Below, piece by piece: positions 15,117-25,365 of a DNA stretch of 64,000 nt (position 1 is the stretch's first letter; the number at the start of each line of letters is the position of its first letter). Under the pieces are notes generated by a model. The model worked only from the letters and a program-made list of their open reading frames with translations. It did no database searches and had not been told where the DNA came from. The position numbers were made by a program, and so were the translations under genes. Source of the DNA: Vibrio tritonius (GTDB lineage Bacteria > Pseudomonadota > Gammaproteobacteria > Enterobacterales > Vibrionaceae). The stretch covers positions 1,550,001 through 1,614,000 of the forward strand of contig NZ_AP014635.1 in assembly GCF_001547935.1 (NCBI RefSeq), written 5' to 3'.

Positions 15117-16766
15117 TTATTCTCCAGTTGTGACACGGTTACGAGAAAAACGATTTTTTGCAAAGCGAGTGGTTCCGAGGCGGTTTTTATCTAGTCGATT
15201 ATTCCGCGTAGAGCTATGACTGATGCCTTTGACTAAGTGACTTTGCGTGATTCGGTTGCTAGGTGCGTAGCTTGGATGCCATTTTTCTTCATGTCGTGTT
15301 TTAGACTTACCTTCGTATGAACGAGTATTGGATTTGCTATTGATGTAATTCATCACATGCTCTTCCATATTTTCTAGTTGAACCCCTTTGGTTTCTGGTA
15401 GAAAACGGTAAATAAAGAGGGTCGCTAACACCATTACGCCAGCGAATATCCACATTGGAAATGCGCCGTGAAAATGGGCAGTTAGCCAAGCATTTTCATT
15501 TAAGATCGGGAATACTAACCCAATGATAAAGTTACTAATCCACATCATAGAAATGGCAAATGCCATACCAACTGAGCGCATACGGTTTGGGAATATTTCC
15601 GAGATCACAATCCATGCTCCCAGTCCCCATGAAAGAGAGAAAAAGAGCATGAATACCAACATCCCCATCAGCGTGTAATAGCCAGTAGTAATCGCAGCAT
15701 CACCGCTCAGCCCATGGCTGTAATACATAAAATAGGAGGTCAGTAATAAGCCAAACACTGTCCCGACAGACCCTAGTTTGAGCAGTGGTAAACGTCCTAT
15801 TTTATCCATTAACATTGAGCCAATAACGGTTCCTATGAGTTGGAATACGCCAATCCAAATTGTTAAGAACATCGCGACATCAGTATTACCTGTGACATTT
15901 TCAAGAACCACTGGTGCAAAATACATCATCACATTGACACCACTGGCTTGCTGTATACAGGCGACTGTACAGCCAAGGAAAGCGAATAACCAAAATCGAC
16001 GTTGATGCAGTAAATCTTTGGTTTCTGATTTCTTTTGTTTGGTTTGATTGTCTTCGACTAGAGAATCTTCAATGTTCGCGAGGGTTTGCTGCGCGTAGTG
16101 CGTGCCACCAATTTTTTCTAAAATCGTAAAGGCTTCTTGCTGGCGATTTACCGCCACTAACCAACGTGGTGATTCAGGAATGAACAGAACAAATAGACAA
16201 AAGGCGATGCACGGGATCACTTCAGAACCAATCATGACACGCCAGCCCATCGAAGATAGCCATTGTTGTGATGCGCCTTGCGCGATTAAAAAGTTGACAA
16301 CAAAGATCACCACTTGTCCACCAACAATGGCGAAATTTTGCATACTTAATGCGCGGCCACGAATCTCTTTAGGAGAAACCTCACTCATATACATAGGGGA
16401 GATTGCAGAAGCAAGACCAACGGCTAATCCGCCCAGCATGCGATAGGCGATAAACCATGCAAAGGAATCGACTAAGGCTGCACCTAATGCAGAAATGGTA
16501 AAGAGGAGGGCGGCGATGACGAGCGCCTTTTTACGCCCCATTTTATGGGCTAATGAGCCTGAGGCAAATGCTCCGATGATACAGCCGATGGCGACGTTGG
16601 ATACTGCCCAACCGACACCAACGGAATCGAGATGAAAGTAGTGTTTGATAGGATTGATTGCGCCGGAAATGACAGCCGTGTCATAACCAAACAGTAATCC
16701 ACCCAGTGCGGCAACGCCGCAGATCATCGATATATACTTTAAATTATAATGTTGACTAACAGACAT
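15117..16766 (-). CDS. Sugar:proton symporter, XylE/GalP-like MFS with long basic tail
   Basis: A 549-residue MFS sugar porter. Motifs include GGLLFGYDTAVISGAI (TM1), GRKKALV (loop 2-3), RMLGGLAVGLASAISPMYMSE (TM4, with the PxYxSE signature), PESPRWL after TM6 and RFLPETKG after TM12. The body ends near residue 475. The remaining ~70 residues form an Arg/Lys/Asn/Ser-rich tail (SSTRNNRLDKNRLGTTRFAK), absent from ordinary sugar porters. Start ATG at 16766 is preceded by AAGGAG. Likely substrate is a monosaccharide such as xylose, galactose or arabinose. Confidence 0.9.
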   Translation of the reverse strand: MSVSQHYNLKYISMICGVAALGGLLFGYDTAVISGAINPIKHYFHLDSVGVGWAVSNVAIGCIIGAFASGSLAHKMGRKKALVIAALLFTISALGAALVDSFAWFIAYRMLGGLAVGLASAISPMYMSEVSPKEIRGRALSMQNFAIVGGQVVIFVVNFLIAQGASQQWLSSMGWRVMIGSEVIPCIAFCLFVLFIPESPRWLVAVNRQQEAFTILEKIGGTHYAQQTLANIEDSLVEDNQTKQKKSETKDLLHQRRFWLFAFLGCTVACIQQASGVNVMMYFAPVVLENVTGNTDVAMFLTIWIGVFQLIGTVIGSMLMDKIGRLPLLKLGSVGTVFGLLLTSYFMYYSHGLSGDAAITTGYYTLMGMLVFMLFFSLSWGLGAWIVISEIFPNRMRSVGMAFAISMMWISNFIIGLVFPILNENAWLTAHFHGAFPMWIFAGVMVLATLFIYRFLPETKGVQLENMEEHVMNYINSKSNTRSYEGKSKTRHEEKWHPSYAPSNRITQSHLVKGISHSSTRNNRLDKNRLGTTRFAKNRFSRNRVTTGE

Positions 16767-17349
16767 AACTGACTCCTTATCTTGCTAGAGTTTTGGAGTA
16801 GATATGATCGGATTGTATTAAGAGAATTGAATGACTGAAATCGTTATCCGAATATCTACTTTTGAAACCAACACCATCAATAAGGCGCTAGTAAAATTGG
16901 ATAATCAGAAATAAAAGTCAAGGGTGTAAATAGGTATAGACGAAGCGGGAGATTGATCGGTGTATTTTAAAAATTGAAGGGATATTTTCTTTATATAACG
17001 TATGCGTTCGATAACTCAAAACAACACTCCTTTATTGACTTGATACAATTACACTACCACTAAATAATAGGCTAGACAAATTACATATGGATTCTTTTTT
17101 TATTTTTTCAAGCTATATTGTTTTAACTAATTGTTTTTAATGGTTAAAGTTAAGCTATAATGATGTGTGGGTTTTGTGTTCCTTACTTTTGTGAAGAGTG
17201 TGATTTTTGTTATGTTGAATGGTTAATTAAAATAAAAACTTCGTGTTTTGTTATCTTATTTACGGTTTAAATATAGGGATTGATACTGTTATTAATTCTT
17301 ATGCGAAATTATTAAAATTAATTATGAATATCATCCCTAGATTTTAACA
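16767..17349. other. Long AT-rich non-coding region
   Basis: About 580 bp, very AT-rich, with no supportable gene. The part near 16767-16900 must contain the sugar-porter promoter. I saw no clear operator dyad or RNA motif in the rest. Confidence 0.55.
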
Positions 17350-17375
17350 AAGCGTTGATTTGGTTTTTAACGCTT
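17350..17375 (-). terminator. Hairpin at the end of the GNAT gene
   Basis: AAGCGTT / AACGCTT, 7-bp stem with a T/A-rich loop, overlapping the last bases of the GNAT gene. Weak. Confidence 0.45.
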
Positions 17376-17990
17376 GTTTATAGCTTTGATATAGGTGTAG
17401 TGCTCAATTTCTGGATTAAATATGTTGTTATGGGTGCTAACACGCTGATAGCCGTTATTTTCATAATATTGATAACTGCACCGGGTATCTGTGTGCAGGG
17501 AATAACCGTTGGCATTCAGTTTTGTAAGGTGATACTCAAAGGAGCGAATCAACTTCGAGCCTATGTTGTTGCGTCGATAGTGTTTATCGACAAAAAAGAA
17601 CAGGAGTTCGCTATCTGCATCACTATCTCTAGTATGATCAAACGATGTTTTAAAAGTGTTTAAATCACGAAGCACTTGCTGGCCATTTTTTGTTTGTTGG
17701 AGCGCTGCCTTGGCCTGTGTGCTTAAGGCTTTGTGGTCAAATACAACGGCTTTATCATGAGTCATCGTCGTTGAGCCCATGACAACACCGCAAAGTTTAC
17801 CATCGTGTTCGGCGACCTCTACAAAGCTACTACGCATAAAATCATTCGCGATAAATAAACATGCAAAATGATAAAGTGCCTCAGTATCTTTGACTGTGGT
17901 AAAGACGCTAAGGTCCATGTTAGTGGCAAAAATGCCAGCGATAATTGCAAAGTCTTGTTGAGTTGCCTTGCGGTAAATGATGTCACTCAT
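17367..17990 (-). CDS. GNAT-family N-acetyltransferase
   Basis: A 207-residue acetyltransferase. YRKATQQDFAIIAGIF opens the GNAT fold. The acetyl-CoA loop appears as FFVDKHYRRNNIGSKLIRSF (motif A, with RxxxIG), followed by LHTDTRCSYQYYENNGYQRV (motif B, Tyr near the sulfur). The internal insertion around 90-125 is longer than in minimal GNATs. The acceptor is unknown. Encoded alone. Confidence 0.85.
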   Translation of the reverse strand: MSDIIYRKATQQDFAIIAGIFATNMDLSVFTTVKDTEALYHFACLFIANDFMRSSFVEVAEHDGKLCGVVMGSTTMTHDKAVVFDHKALSTQAKAALQQTKNGQQVLRDLNTFKTSFDHTRDSDADSELLFFFVDKHYRRNNIGSKLIRSFEYHLTKLNANGYSLHTDTRCSYQYYENNGYQRVSTHNNIFNPEIEHYTYIKAINKR

Positions 17991-18079
17991 GAAATAATAT
18001 GCCTTTGTAACGGGGTGATTGTTGTGCTTATCGAGTCAACTAACAGAGATTGGTTCCGTGCTTTGAGTTTAATGTTGTT

Positions 18080-18955
18080 TTACCACGCCATTTCGCCTGT
18101 GTTGACCTTGCTGCTCAGTTCCAAATCACTCTCTCCGGGCAGAGATGGATAAGCCTCTTTCATGATTGAAATGACGTGTTCCGATTTGTTGGTTTTTTGT
18201 TTATTAGCCTGACTCAGTGCCGCTTCGAATTGCTTTAAGTATCCAATTGTAAAATCGATCGCTTCCGCTTTTTGAGGAATATCTCCTTGATAGTGGCCAG
18301 GAATGACGGTTGTTGGTTTCAGTGATTTCATTTTTTCTAATGACTCAATCCAAGCACTACGAGCTTGTTGAGTTTGCGTATCGGCTGTCCAGACATGCAT
18401 ACCGGATGTTAACGAAACGCCGCCAAACACTGTTTTCAGCTCAGGAATCCAGATGAAAGATTGATAAGTGTTTATGTCTTTTACCTCAATCTGATGCCCC
18501 TCGAGTGAGATTGTGGTTTGGGCAGAAGGTTGGGGCACATAGAGTTCGGTTGGTGCATTATCCGCCAAAATTGGTCCCCAATAGGCAAGTTTTGACTCTT
18601 TGGTTTTCTGAATATGTTCAACGATGGAAGGACTAGAAACGATTTTAACCGTAGGAAACGCGGCAACTAATGGTTGCAGGCCAAAATAGTAATCAGGATC
18701 CCCAGCAGTAATGTAAATCATAGTGAGCGTTTTATGGTTTTTCTTGATCATGTCCACTAGTGATTGACCATCTTTGCTACTGAACTGTGCGTCAAACAAG
18801 ATCGCCTCTTTTTGTCCGGTAACAAGCGTGGAGGTGACTGGGAAAATGGCATCAGAACTTGGTTTATATTGTTGTAATGTCAAATTCGTAGCCAACGTTT
18901 GAGTTGAAAAAACTAGGGCGCTGGCGACCAATGTCGAGGTGATTACTTTTTTCAT
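18080..18955 (-). CDS. Secreted metallo-beta-lactamase-fold protein with degenerate metal site
   Basis: A 291-residue protein with a clear signal peptide (STLVASALVFSTQTLA). The fold markers are present: VTSTLVTGQKEAILFDAQFS, then YITAGDPDYYFGL, then FGGVSLTSGMHVW and PTTVIPGHYQGD. The metal motif that should read THxHxDHxxG is TAGDPDYYFG here: both first histidines and the last histidine are lost, and only the Asp and the late PGH remain. Zinc hydrolase activity is therefore doubtful. It is divergent from a LysR gene 144 bp away, which probably controls it. Confidence 0.82.
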   Translation of the reverse strand: MKKVITSTLVASALVFSTQTLATNLTLQQYKPSSDAIFPVTSTLVTGQKEAILFDAQFSSKDGQSLVDMIKKNHKTLTMIYITAGDPDYYFGLQPLVAAFPTVKIVSSPSIVEHIQKTKESKLAYWGPILADNAPTELYVPQPSAQTTISLEGHQIEVKDINTYQSFIWIPELKTVFGGVSLTSGMHVWTADTQTQQARSAWIESLEKMKSLKPTTVIPGHYQGDIPQKAEAIDFTIGYLKQFEAALSQANKQKTNKSEHVISIMKEAYPSLPGESDLELSSKVNTGEMAW

Positions 18956-19055
18956 AGAAGACCTTTATTGATTTTGATTAGATTGAGCATTTGATGTTCT
19001 AACTCAACGATTCAAGGCCATTGTATTGGATTAAAATTCGGTTAAATACGCTATA

Positions 19056-19066
19056 ATTCGGCGAAT
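19056..19066. promoter_or_regulatory. Candidate LysR operator between divergent genes
   Basis: ATTCG-G-CGAAT palindrome within the 144-bp region between the MBL-fold gene and the LysR gene. A related AAATTCGGTT lies 20 bp upstream. Assignment is by position only. Confidence 0.4.
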
Positions 19067-19099
19067 ACTATCTCAATAATCGAACAAATAGGATTGATG

Positions 19100-19993
19100 A
19101 TGGACAGACTGATGGCGTTGCAGGTGTTTTCTGAAATTGTTGAACAAGGGAGTCTAAGTGGCGCTGCTGACAAACTGGATATGTCACGTGCCAAAGTTTC
19201 ACGCTATTTAGCTGAGCTGGAATCATGGATGGATGCTCGCTTATTGCATCGAACCACCCGACGCCTTAGTTTAACGACTATTGGGGAAAATACGTTGGAG
19301 ATAGCGCATCAACTTTTAGGTTCAGTTAACTTACTAAACGAGATAAGAAACCAGAACGTTGAAGAGTTGAAAGGTCAACTCAGGCTGACCACCAGTTTGT
19401 CTCTGGTTGATAGTTTTCTTGTTGATGCGGTAGGTAAGTTTGTTGAACAATGGCCACAAACATCCATTGATATTCTGACCACGGACGATGCGGTCAACCT
19501 GGTCGAGTCACGTATTGATCTGGCGATTCGAATCACTAATGATCACGAACCGAATGTCATTGCAAAACGAATTGGTGAATGTCGTTCCGTGGTGTGTGCA
19601 TCTCCTGATTATATCGCTAAAAAAGGCAAGCCTATGGATGTGCAATCACTGGCGAATTTTAACTGTTTAACCTTTGCTTACTATGGGCGTAGTGCCTGGG
19701 TTTTTGATGGCCCAAACGGACCTGAATCCGTCACAATATCAGGTTCTGTGAGCTCCAATTTATCTGAGGTGTTGTTGGCTGCGACGTTAAAAGGACAAGG
19801 AGTGAGTCTTCAGCCCTTAGCTGTCGTTAAGCCTTTGATTGAGTCGGGCCAATTAGTCACGTTGGTGCCAGAGTGGGACCCCAAAAAGTTAGGGGTGTAT
19901 ATCGTGTATGCGAATCGCAAACAAATTACCCCTCTTCAACGTGGATTTATTGATTTTCTTGCTCAAGAAATGTCCTCTTCAGAGGATTGGTAG
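19100..19993 (+). CDS. LysR-family transcriptional regulator
   Basis: About 297 residues. MDRLMALQVFSEIVEQGSLS and DMSRAKVSRYLAELESWM form the winged HTH, and RLLHRTTRRLSLTTIGE leads into the effector-binding domain (GQLRLTTSLSLVDSFLV). This is the CrgA/DsdC-like group of aromatic or redox-responsive LysR proteins. ATG at 19100 is preferred over 19097 because it gives better spacing from TAGGA. Divergent from the secreted MBL-fold gene, which is the likely target. Confidence 0.92.
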   Translation: MDRLMALQVFSEIVEQGSLSGAADKLDMSRAKVSRYLAELESWMDARLLHRTTRRLSLTTIGENTLEIAHQLLGSVNLLNEIRNQNVEELKGQLRLTTSLSLVDSFLVDAVGKFVEQWPQTSIDILTTDDAVNLVESRIDLAIRITNDHEPNVIAKRIGECRSVVCASPDYIAKKGKPMDVQSLANFNCLTFAYYGRSAWVFDGPNGPESVTISGSVSSNLSEVLLAATLKGQGVSLQPLAVVKPLIESGQLVTLVPEWDPKKLGVYIVYANRKQITPLQRGFIDFLAQEMSSSEDW

Positions 19994-20142
19994 CTCCTAA
20001 TACTCGAAAAGTGATCGGCGTGATTGGAATACTATTCTTATTCAGCGTGATCATGTCTACCGAAGTCGCTTTTTAAAGTTAACAGGGGCTAATTTAATCG
20101 TAAAGTTACGAAATGTCTCTATCATTTATCAGGAAGATAAAA

Positions 20143-20454
20143 ATGGAAATCACGAGAAGCAAAAAGTTCACCGCTGATAAAGCATGGGGTGCAAAACTTA
20201 TCGCCAATATGGATGGGATTACCACACGTCTGCATTGGACCAATGAACCGTATATCTGGCACATCAACGATGGCCAAGAGGTGTTTGTGGTGCTCGATGG
20301 TGTGGTGGAAATGTGGTTTAAGGTCGATGGCTTGCCGCAATCAACGCTGCTCGAAGTGGGGGATATCTTTTATGCCAGTGTCGGAACTGAACATGTTGCT
20401 CATCCGCAGGGAGAGGTGAGAATTCTGGTGATAGAAAAAGAGGGCAGTGTTTAG
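20143..20454 (+). CDS. Single-domain cupin protein
   Basis: ATG at 20143 follows AGGAAG and gives a 103-residue protein. An in-frame start 30 bp upstream is less likely. The cupin core is visible as WHINDGQEVFVVLDGVVEMW (motif 1, with the histidine and glutamate region) and GDIFYASVGTEHVAHPQGE (motif 2). Small cupins bind a metal and may be isomerases, dioxygenases or sensors. This one has no informative neighbour. Confidence 0.8.
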   Translation: MEITRSKKFTADKAWGAKLIANMDGITTRLHWTNEPYIWHINDGQEVFVVLDGVVEMWFKVDGLPQSTLLEVGDIFYASVGTEHVAHPQGEVRILVIEKEGSV

Positions 20455-20635
20455 CTTACCCTCGATGTTCGTTCGGTACTTTGGTTGACTAAAGGCGTCT
20501 TTTTGACCGTTTGTCGAAAAATTCTTCGAATGATTTCATTGAGTTAGCACAAAAATTTTTTGCTTTTAATTAAATTGTTTGATTGCTATGTGGTTTCGCT
20601 AGATATAAAATCAGTTTCGTAATCTGAAGCGAGAT

Positions 20636-20711
<76 letters not shown>

Positions 20712-20831
20712 TGTTATCTTCTCTTTATGGCTATCCTTTCCAAGTTTGTATCAGTCTCAGTTAAACAATCTCTCACTTTCAATCGGTCGTAGCATCATCT
20801 TTTGATGTGAATTCTTAGCAGATGCGCTGTA

Positions 20832-22094
20832 TTACAGAGCTTTTCGCTTAATCAACACAAAATGCTTTTTACCACGTTGCACTAACCAGTAGCGGTCAAA
20901 TAGGGCAAAACAGGGCAGCACTTCATTTTCGGCTTTAACGCCGTTGACGGCGATGGCATGTTGAGCGATCAACTCGCGAGCGATGCGTTTTGATTGAGCA
21001 AGACCACTTTCAATCAGCAGTTCTGGCAAGGGTTGCTCTGCACTTTCAATGCAAGGTAAACCGTCTAGTTCTAATTGCTCCAGTTCCGCTAACGTAAGTT
21101 GCTCAACCTGTCCGTCAAAAAGCGCTTGCGTAATGCGCTGCGCGCTTTCTAATCCTTGAGCGCCATGCACAAAACGAGTGACATGCTCTGCCAATATTTG
21201 TTGGGCGAGGGGCTTACCACGGTTACTTTTGTCATTTGCTTCAATCTCGGCAATGTCTTCGCAACTTAAGAAGGTGTAGTAGCGCAAGAAGTTGTACACA
21301 TCGCGATCGTCAGCAGATAACCAGAATTGGTAAAATGCGTAGGGCGACGTTTTGCTTGGATTAAGCCAAACCGCCCCGCTTTCTGTTTTGCCAAATTTTG
21401 TGCCGTCGGATTTGGTGATGAGGGGTAAGGTGATACCAAATACTTGCTCGCCACTTTGACGCCTTGTTAAATCAATACCACTTACGATGTTGCCCCATTG
21501 GTCATTACCGCCAATTTGAATGCGGCAGCCATAACGTTGATTGAGCTGAGCAAAATCAAACGATTGCAGTAGCGGATAGCTAAATTCGGTAAAGGAGATG
21601 CCTTGGTCTGGTCGCTGTAAGCGCTGTTTTACCGATTCGCGATTCATCATGGTATTGACGGAAAAATGTTTGCCTACATGACGAAAAAACGTAATGACAT
21701 CCATCTCTTGCAGCCATTCGGCATTATTGGCGACAGTGATGGGGCGCTGCCTCTTATCATCCATCAAGTGCTTAATTTGGTTGGTTAAATCCAACGCCCA
21801 TTGTGCGACAGTGTGTTCGCTATTGAGTTGTCGTTCGACGGCTTTAAAGCTGGGATCGCCAATCATTCCTGTTGCACCGCCGATTAGGGCGATGGCGTGA
21901 TGCCCAGCGTTTTGAAAGCGTTTTAACATCAGTAAAGGCACTAAATGGCCTATGTGTAAACTGTCGGCTGTGGGATCAAATCCGCAGTAAAGGGTTTGTG
22001 GCCCGCTAGTTAACAAGGATTCCAGTTGTGCAAGGTCACTTGCTTGCGCAATCAAACCACGAGCTTGCAGCTCGCTCATCAGTTCTTGAGTCAT
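20832..22094 (-). CDS. tyrS: Tyrosyl-tRNA synthetase
   Basis: A 420-residue class I synthetase. The HIGH motif is in [13 protein letters not shown], the tyrosine-binding [11 protein letters not shown] lies before it, GGNDQWGNI is in the core, and the KMSKS equivalent is [12 protein letters not shown]. The C-terminal ~60 residues ([20 protein letters not shown]) form the S4 RNA-binding domain. Length and order match the bacterial TyrS family. The KFGKS-like signature is that of the standard TyrS rather than the TyrZ group. Confidence 0.95.
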   Translation of the reverse strand: MTQELMSELQARGLIAQASDLAQLESLLTSGPQTLYCGFDPTADSLHIGHLVPLLMLKRFQNAGHHAIALIGGATGMIGDPSFKAVERQLNSEHTVAQWALDLTNQIKHLMDDKRQRPITVANNAEWLQEMDVITFFRHVGKHFSVNTMMNRESVKQRLQRPDQGISFTEFSYPLLQSFDFAQLNQRYGCRIQIGGNDQWGNIVSGIDLTRRQSGEQVFGITLPLITKSDGTKFGKTESGAVWLNPSKTSPYAFYQFWLSADDRDVYNFLRYYTFLSCEDIAEIEANDKSNRGKPLAQQILAEHVTRFVHGAQGLESAQRITQALFDGQVEQLTLAELEQLELDGLPCIESAEQPLPELLIESGLAQSKRIARELIAQHAIAVNGVKAENEVLPCFALFDRYWLVQRGKKHFVLIKRKAL

Positions 22095-22175
22095 TTATCT
22101 TATCCAGTGAGTTGTCTCTTCTGAATTAAGACTACGTGGAGCAATGCACAAACGACATATCCCTAAAGGGACAGT

Positions 22176-22985
22176 TTATGATCTTGATAAGGTAATGAGA
22201 TGATTGAGAAAAAGCTGAAACAATTCACTTAGCGACGCAATATTCAGTTGCGCATAGATGCGTTTACGGTGATTTTTGACCGTCCCTTCCGCGATGTTTA
22301 AACGTTTGGCAATCAGTTTCGTATCTAAGCCTTGCACCATCAATCCCGCAATGGTTTGTTCACGATTGGTCAGTAAATCTTGCCCAAATGAACTTAAACC
22401 ATGCTCAATAAGTTGACGCATTTGCCCTGAATAGGAAGTGACATCCAACAGTGGTTCGGCAAGGCGAAATTCGCTCTGGCGCCAGTGCTGCTGGCAAAGT
22501 GCTTGGATAATGGTGAAGTGGCTTTCAAGACGGCGAATAGACTCAGATGAAAACTGTTGTATTTCATCCACATAACCCAAGTAAAAAGCAACCCAACGGT
22601 CGGCTTCAATATTGACCAGCATACAGAGTTCATCTTTCCAACCGGTTTGATGATAGAACTGCGCACAGTAGTCTTGGAACAGGAGATTGTTTTGCGCTAC
22701 CTCTTTAAGGAGGTAGACCCCTTGCTCTTTTTTGGCTCTGAGTTGCGTATAAAACGGGTCATCTTTAAACGATGAGACCAGATAGCGCTGAAACAATAAG
22801 TCACGATGATTCTTAATCGAATCATAAAGATAGATTGGTCGCTGATCGCCATTAAACCCCATTACTACCGCACAATCAAAAGGGCAGAGCAGCTCAATAA
22901 GATGCATTAAATGGGTTGTGAATGTTGGCGAATTGATGGCACCAATTGCTTCGGCAAGCGGTGTATTTAGTGAAATCTCTGTCAT
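22176..22985 (-). CDS. LuxR-family transcriptional regulator
   Basis: A 269-residue regulator. The C-terminal HTH reads LLTNREQTIAGLMVQGLDTK, then RLNIAEGTVKNHRKRIYAQL, the standard LuxR/GerE pattern. The N-terminal ~190 residues have no receiver Asp or autoinducer tryptophan pattern that I can see and may be a GAF/PAS-like sensor. It sits 81 bp upstream of tyrS on the same strand, but a functional link is not evident. Confidence 0.86.
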   Translation of the reverse strand: MTEISLNTPLAEAIGAINSPTFTTHLMHLIELLCPFDCAVVMGFNGDQRPIYLYDSIKNHRDLLFQRYLVSSFKDDPFYTQLRAKKEQGVYLLKEVAQNNLLFQDYCAQFYHQTGWKDELCMLVNIEADRWVAFYLGYVDEIQQFSSESIRRLESHFTIIQALCQQHWRQSEFRLAEPLLDVTSYSGQMRQLIEHGLSSFGQDLLTNREQTIAGLMVQGLDTKLIAKRLNIAEGTVKNHRKRIYAQLNIASLSELFQLFLNHLITLSRS

Positions 22986-23291
22986 AACCGATGTCAGTCT
23001 ATCTGAGTGACCCGTATCTTAACGTATGTATCTTATGGGTAGAAGTAGCGGTTTAGTGTTTGCTTTAGGGTGATTGGATATCTGTAAGGCAAACGTGTTG
23101 GTAATACGTAGCAAGCCCGTTAGCATTGGCTCGCTCTGCACTTTGATATTTTAATCCTCCAAGTAATGATAAAAACGGTGTAATAGCTTTTCGTTCATTG
23201 GCAATCATGATACTAATAAATCTACTCTATTTTATTGAATATAATCATTTATTTTTACGAGCGGTATGTTTTTACGACTAGGGATAGGTTA

Positions 23292-24083
23292 ATGGATGCA
23301 CTGATAGAACAGTACACTGGGGCGGATGAAGATTCGCGCTTAACTCGTCAATATATTGCTCAAATTGAATTTGATACCACCATGGCGAAGTTAAAACCTT
23401 ATTTAAAGCCCGGTTGCTACGTGACAGAACTTGGCGCTGCGACGGGTCGTTATTCATTAACGTTTGCCAACATGGGGTTAATGACGACTGCGGTTGAATT
23501 GGTGCCGGATCAGGTTCGTATCCTTAAAGAAAAGGCGGCGCAACAGAATCTTGATTTGGCGATTTACCAAGGCGATGCCTGTGACGTGCCATTTATTGAC
23601 GATCATTCGCAAGACGTATGTGTTATTTTGGGGCCGCTCTATCATTTACAATCCCAAGAGCTACGCGAACAAGCGATCGCCGAAGCTCGTCGTATTTTAA
23701 AGCCGGGCGGCATTGTTGCGGTCGCCTATATTTCACGCTTCTTCATTGCTGGCATGTTTACGCAGAAATTTCCTGAATTGGTCACGCCCGATGTTTATAG
23801 CAAATTGCTTAATGAAGGAGTGGTGACCAGCTCCGCGGCAGACCGTTTCTTCCAAGTTGGCTATTTCGCTACACCTAAAGAGATGGAAGAGTTAGTCGAA
23901 GGGCAGGGGTTTAAACTGGTTAGCCATATCGCTACCGATACGTTTAGTCGTTATATCGCCGATGGCATTAACCCAATGACTCCAGAGCAATACCAAGCTT
24001 GGTTTGAATATCACTTACAAACCTGCGATGAACCAACCCTACTTGGTAGCAGTAACCACGGCTTAGTGATTGCTCAGTGTTAA
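23292..24083 (+). CDS. SAM-dependent methyltransferase (class I)
   Basis: ATG at 23292 follows AGGGATAGG and is preferred over an upstream in-frame start. The 263-residue protein has motif I VTELGAATGRYSLTFA (SAM binding), an acidic residue after strand 2 (TAVELVPDQV), motif post-I, and VCVILGPLYHLQ (motif IV), then RILKPGGIVAVAY (motif V/VI). The substrate cannot be read. A terminator follows and the next gene is convergent. Confidence 0.87.
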   Translation: MDALIEQYTGADEDSRLTRQYIAQIEFDTTMAKLKPYLKPGCYVTELGAATGRYSLTFANMGLMTTAVELVPDQVRILKEKAAQQNLDLAIYQGDACDVPFIDDHSQDVCVILGPLYHLQSQELREQAIAEARRILKPGGIVAVAYISRFFIAGMFTQKFPELVTPDVYSKLLNEGVVTSSAADRFFQVGYFATPKEMEELVEGQGFKLVSHIATDTFSRYIADGINPMTPEQYQAWFEYHLQTCDEPTLLGSSNHGLVIAQC

Positions 24084-24108
24084 ACGAGTTAGTATTTAAA
24101 CTGATAAC

Positions 24109-24128
24109 AGGCACCCATAAGGGTGCCT
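24109..24128. terminator. Terminator between convergent genes
   Basis: AGGCACCC-ATAA-GGGTGCCT, 8-bp GC-rich stem with tetraloop between the methyltransferase and phosphoesterase genes. Confidence 0.7.
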
Positions 24129-24159
24129 CTCCATGTAATCTATTTGAGCCAACTTTCAG

Positions 24160-25365
24160 TTATTGTTGTTTGCCTTTTAGAGTGAATTCGGTGATTTCCG
24201 GGGGAACACCCAATCGAATAGGAAAACCACTCCATAGTGCAGTCCCATTGCTAACGTAGAGTTTCATATCACCTACTTGATACAGTCCGGAAATAAAACC
24301 TTGATTGGCGAATTTCGCGATACGATTAAGCCCAACAATCATTCCACCATGTGTATGACCCGATAGCTGTAACGACACGCCGCCAAGTTTGGCTGCTAAC
24401 GTTGCATCAATGGGCTGATGTTTTAATAAAATGATAGGGACGGAAGGCTTTATTCCTGCGACCGCCGCTGCAATATCAGGCGCGGGTAATTGATACTGCT
24501 GAGCAGATTCGTCGGTTACACCCGCGATCACTAAGGATGAGTTGTTTACCATCACGGTCTTATGATGGTTGTTGAGCATCGTTATACCAAGTTTCGCTAG
24601 CTGATTCGCCCACGCCATACCATCAAAATAATATTCGTGATTGCCCAGTACGCCATAGATTCCCAGTTTGGAAACCAACCTCTTTAGTGGCTCGATGTCA
24701 TCGGACCTTGCTTTTACAGTACCATCGATGAAATCTCCGGTAATCAGAATAAGGTCTGGCGAAAGATCATTAACCTTTTTGACCACTTCTGTTACCCAGT
24801 CTCGAGGGAATAAGGCACTAATGTGCATATCAGTTAGCTGAACCACTTTTAATCCATTGAGTTGTTTTGGCCAATGATCAAGATAAATATTTACCTGTTT
24901 AATGGGAGGCACCTGAGTTGCACGATTAACGCCAAAACCGGCGATCAGAATAGAAACTAAAGCGATAACAAGAGTGAGATAGTTATGATGAATTGCCATA
25001 AGGTGAATAGGCTTTCTCATTAAAACCAGTGTTAGTAAAAAGAAGTCTTTAACGAGTGTCATTACTATCATCAAAACAAATGAGCAGAATGCCCAACCGA
25101 AAAACATCACCAGCCAGCGAGGCAACTCTGGTGAAAACATATTGCCAAAAAAGACGATGAGCAACAGATGATATTGAGAAATAACAAGCAGTAGTGCCGC
25201 GAGTAGCCACTTTAAATGGCGATGAATTTCTAATGGATAAATTAACCGAAAGGCGAGAAAAATAAACCCGAGCAATATGTACACATGAAACATGATTAAT
25301 GGTTTTACCTTAATTAGATGTCGAACACCATCATAGCGATTTCTTATGGGGCTATCTTTGGTCAT
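24160..25365 (-). CDS. Membrane-anchored metallophosphoesterase (YkuE-like)
   Basis: A 401-residue protein. Five or so hydrophobic segments occupy ~25-150. Then comes a calcineurin-like phosphoesterase domain with VVQLTDMHISALF (first metal ligands), LILITGDFIDG, GVLGNHEYYFDG (catalytic NH[E/D]), LLKHQP and SGHTHGG. All metal ligands seem present. The family hydrolyses phosphate esters at or near the membrane, with some members acting on UDP-diacylglucosamine-like lipids. The active site probably faces the periplasm. Confidence 0.88.
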   Translation of the reverse strand: MTKDSPIRNRYDGVRHLIKVKPLIMFHVYILLGFIFLAFRLIYPLEIHRHLKWLLAALLLVISQYHLLLIVFFGNMFSPELPRWLVMFFGWAFCSFVLMIVMTLVKDFFLLTLVLMRKPIHLMAIHHNYLTLVIALVSILIAGFGVNRATQVPPIKQVNIYLDHWPKQLNGLKVVQLTDMHISALFPRDWVTEVVKKVNDLSPDLILITGDFIDGTVKARSDDIEPLKRLVSKLGIYGVLGNHEYYFDGMAWANQLAKLGITMLNNHHKTVMVNNSSLVIAGVTDESAQQYQLPAPDIAAAVAGIKPSVPIILLKHQPIDATLAAKLGGVSLQLSGHTHGGMIVGLNRIAKFANQGFISGLYQVGDMKLYVSNGTALWSGFPIRLGVPPEITEFTLKGKQQ

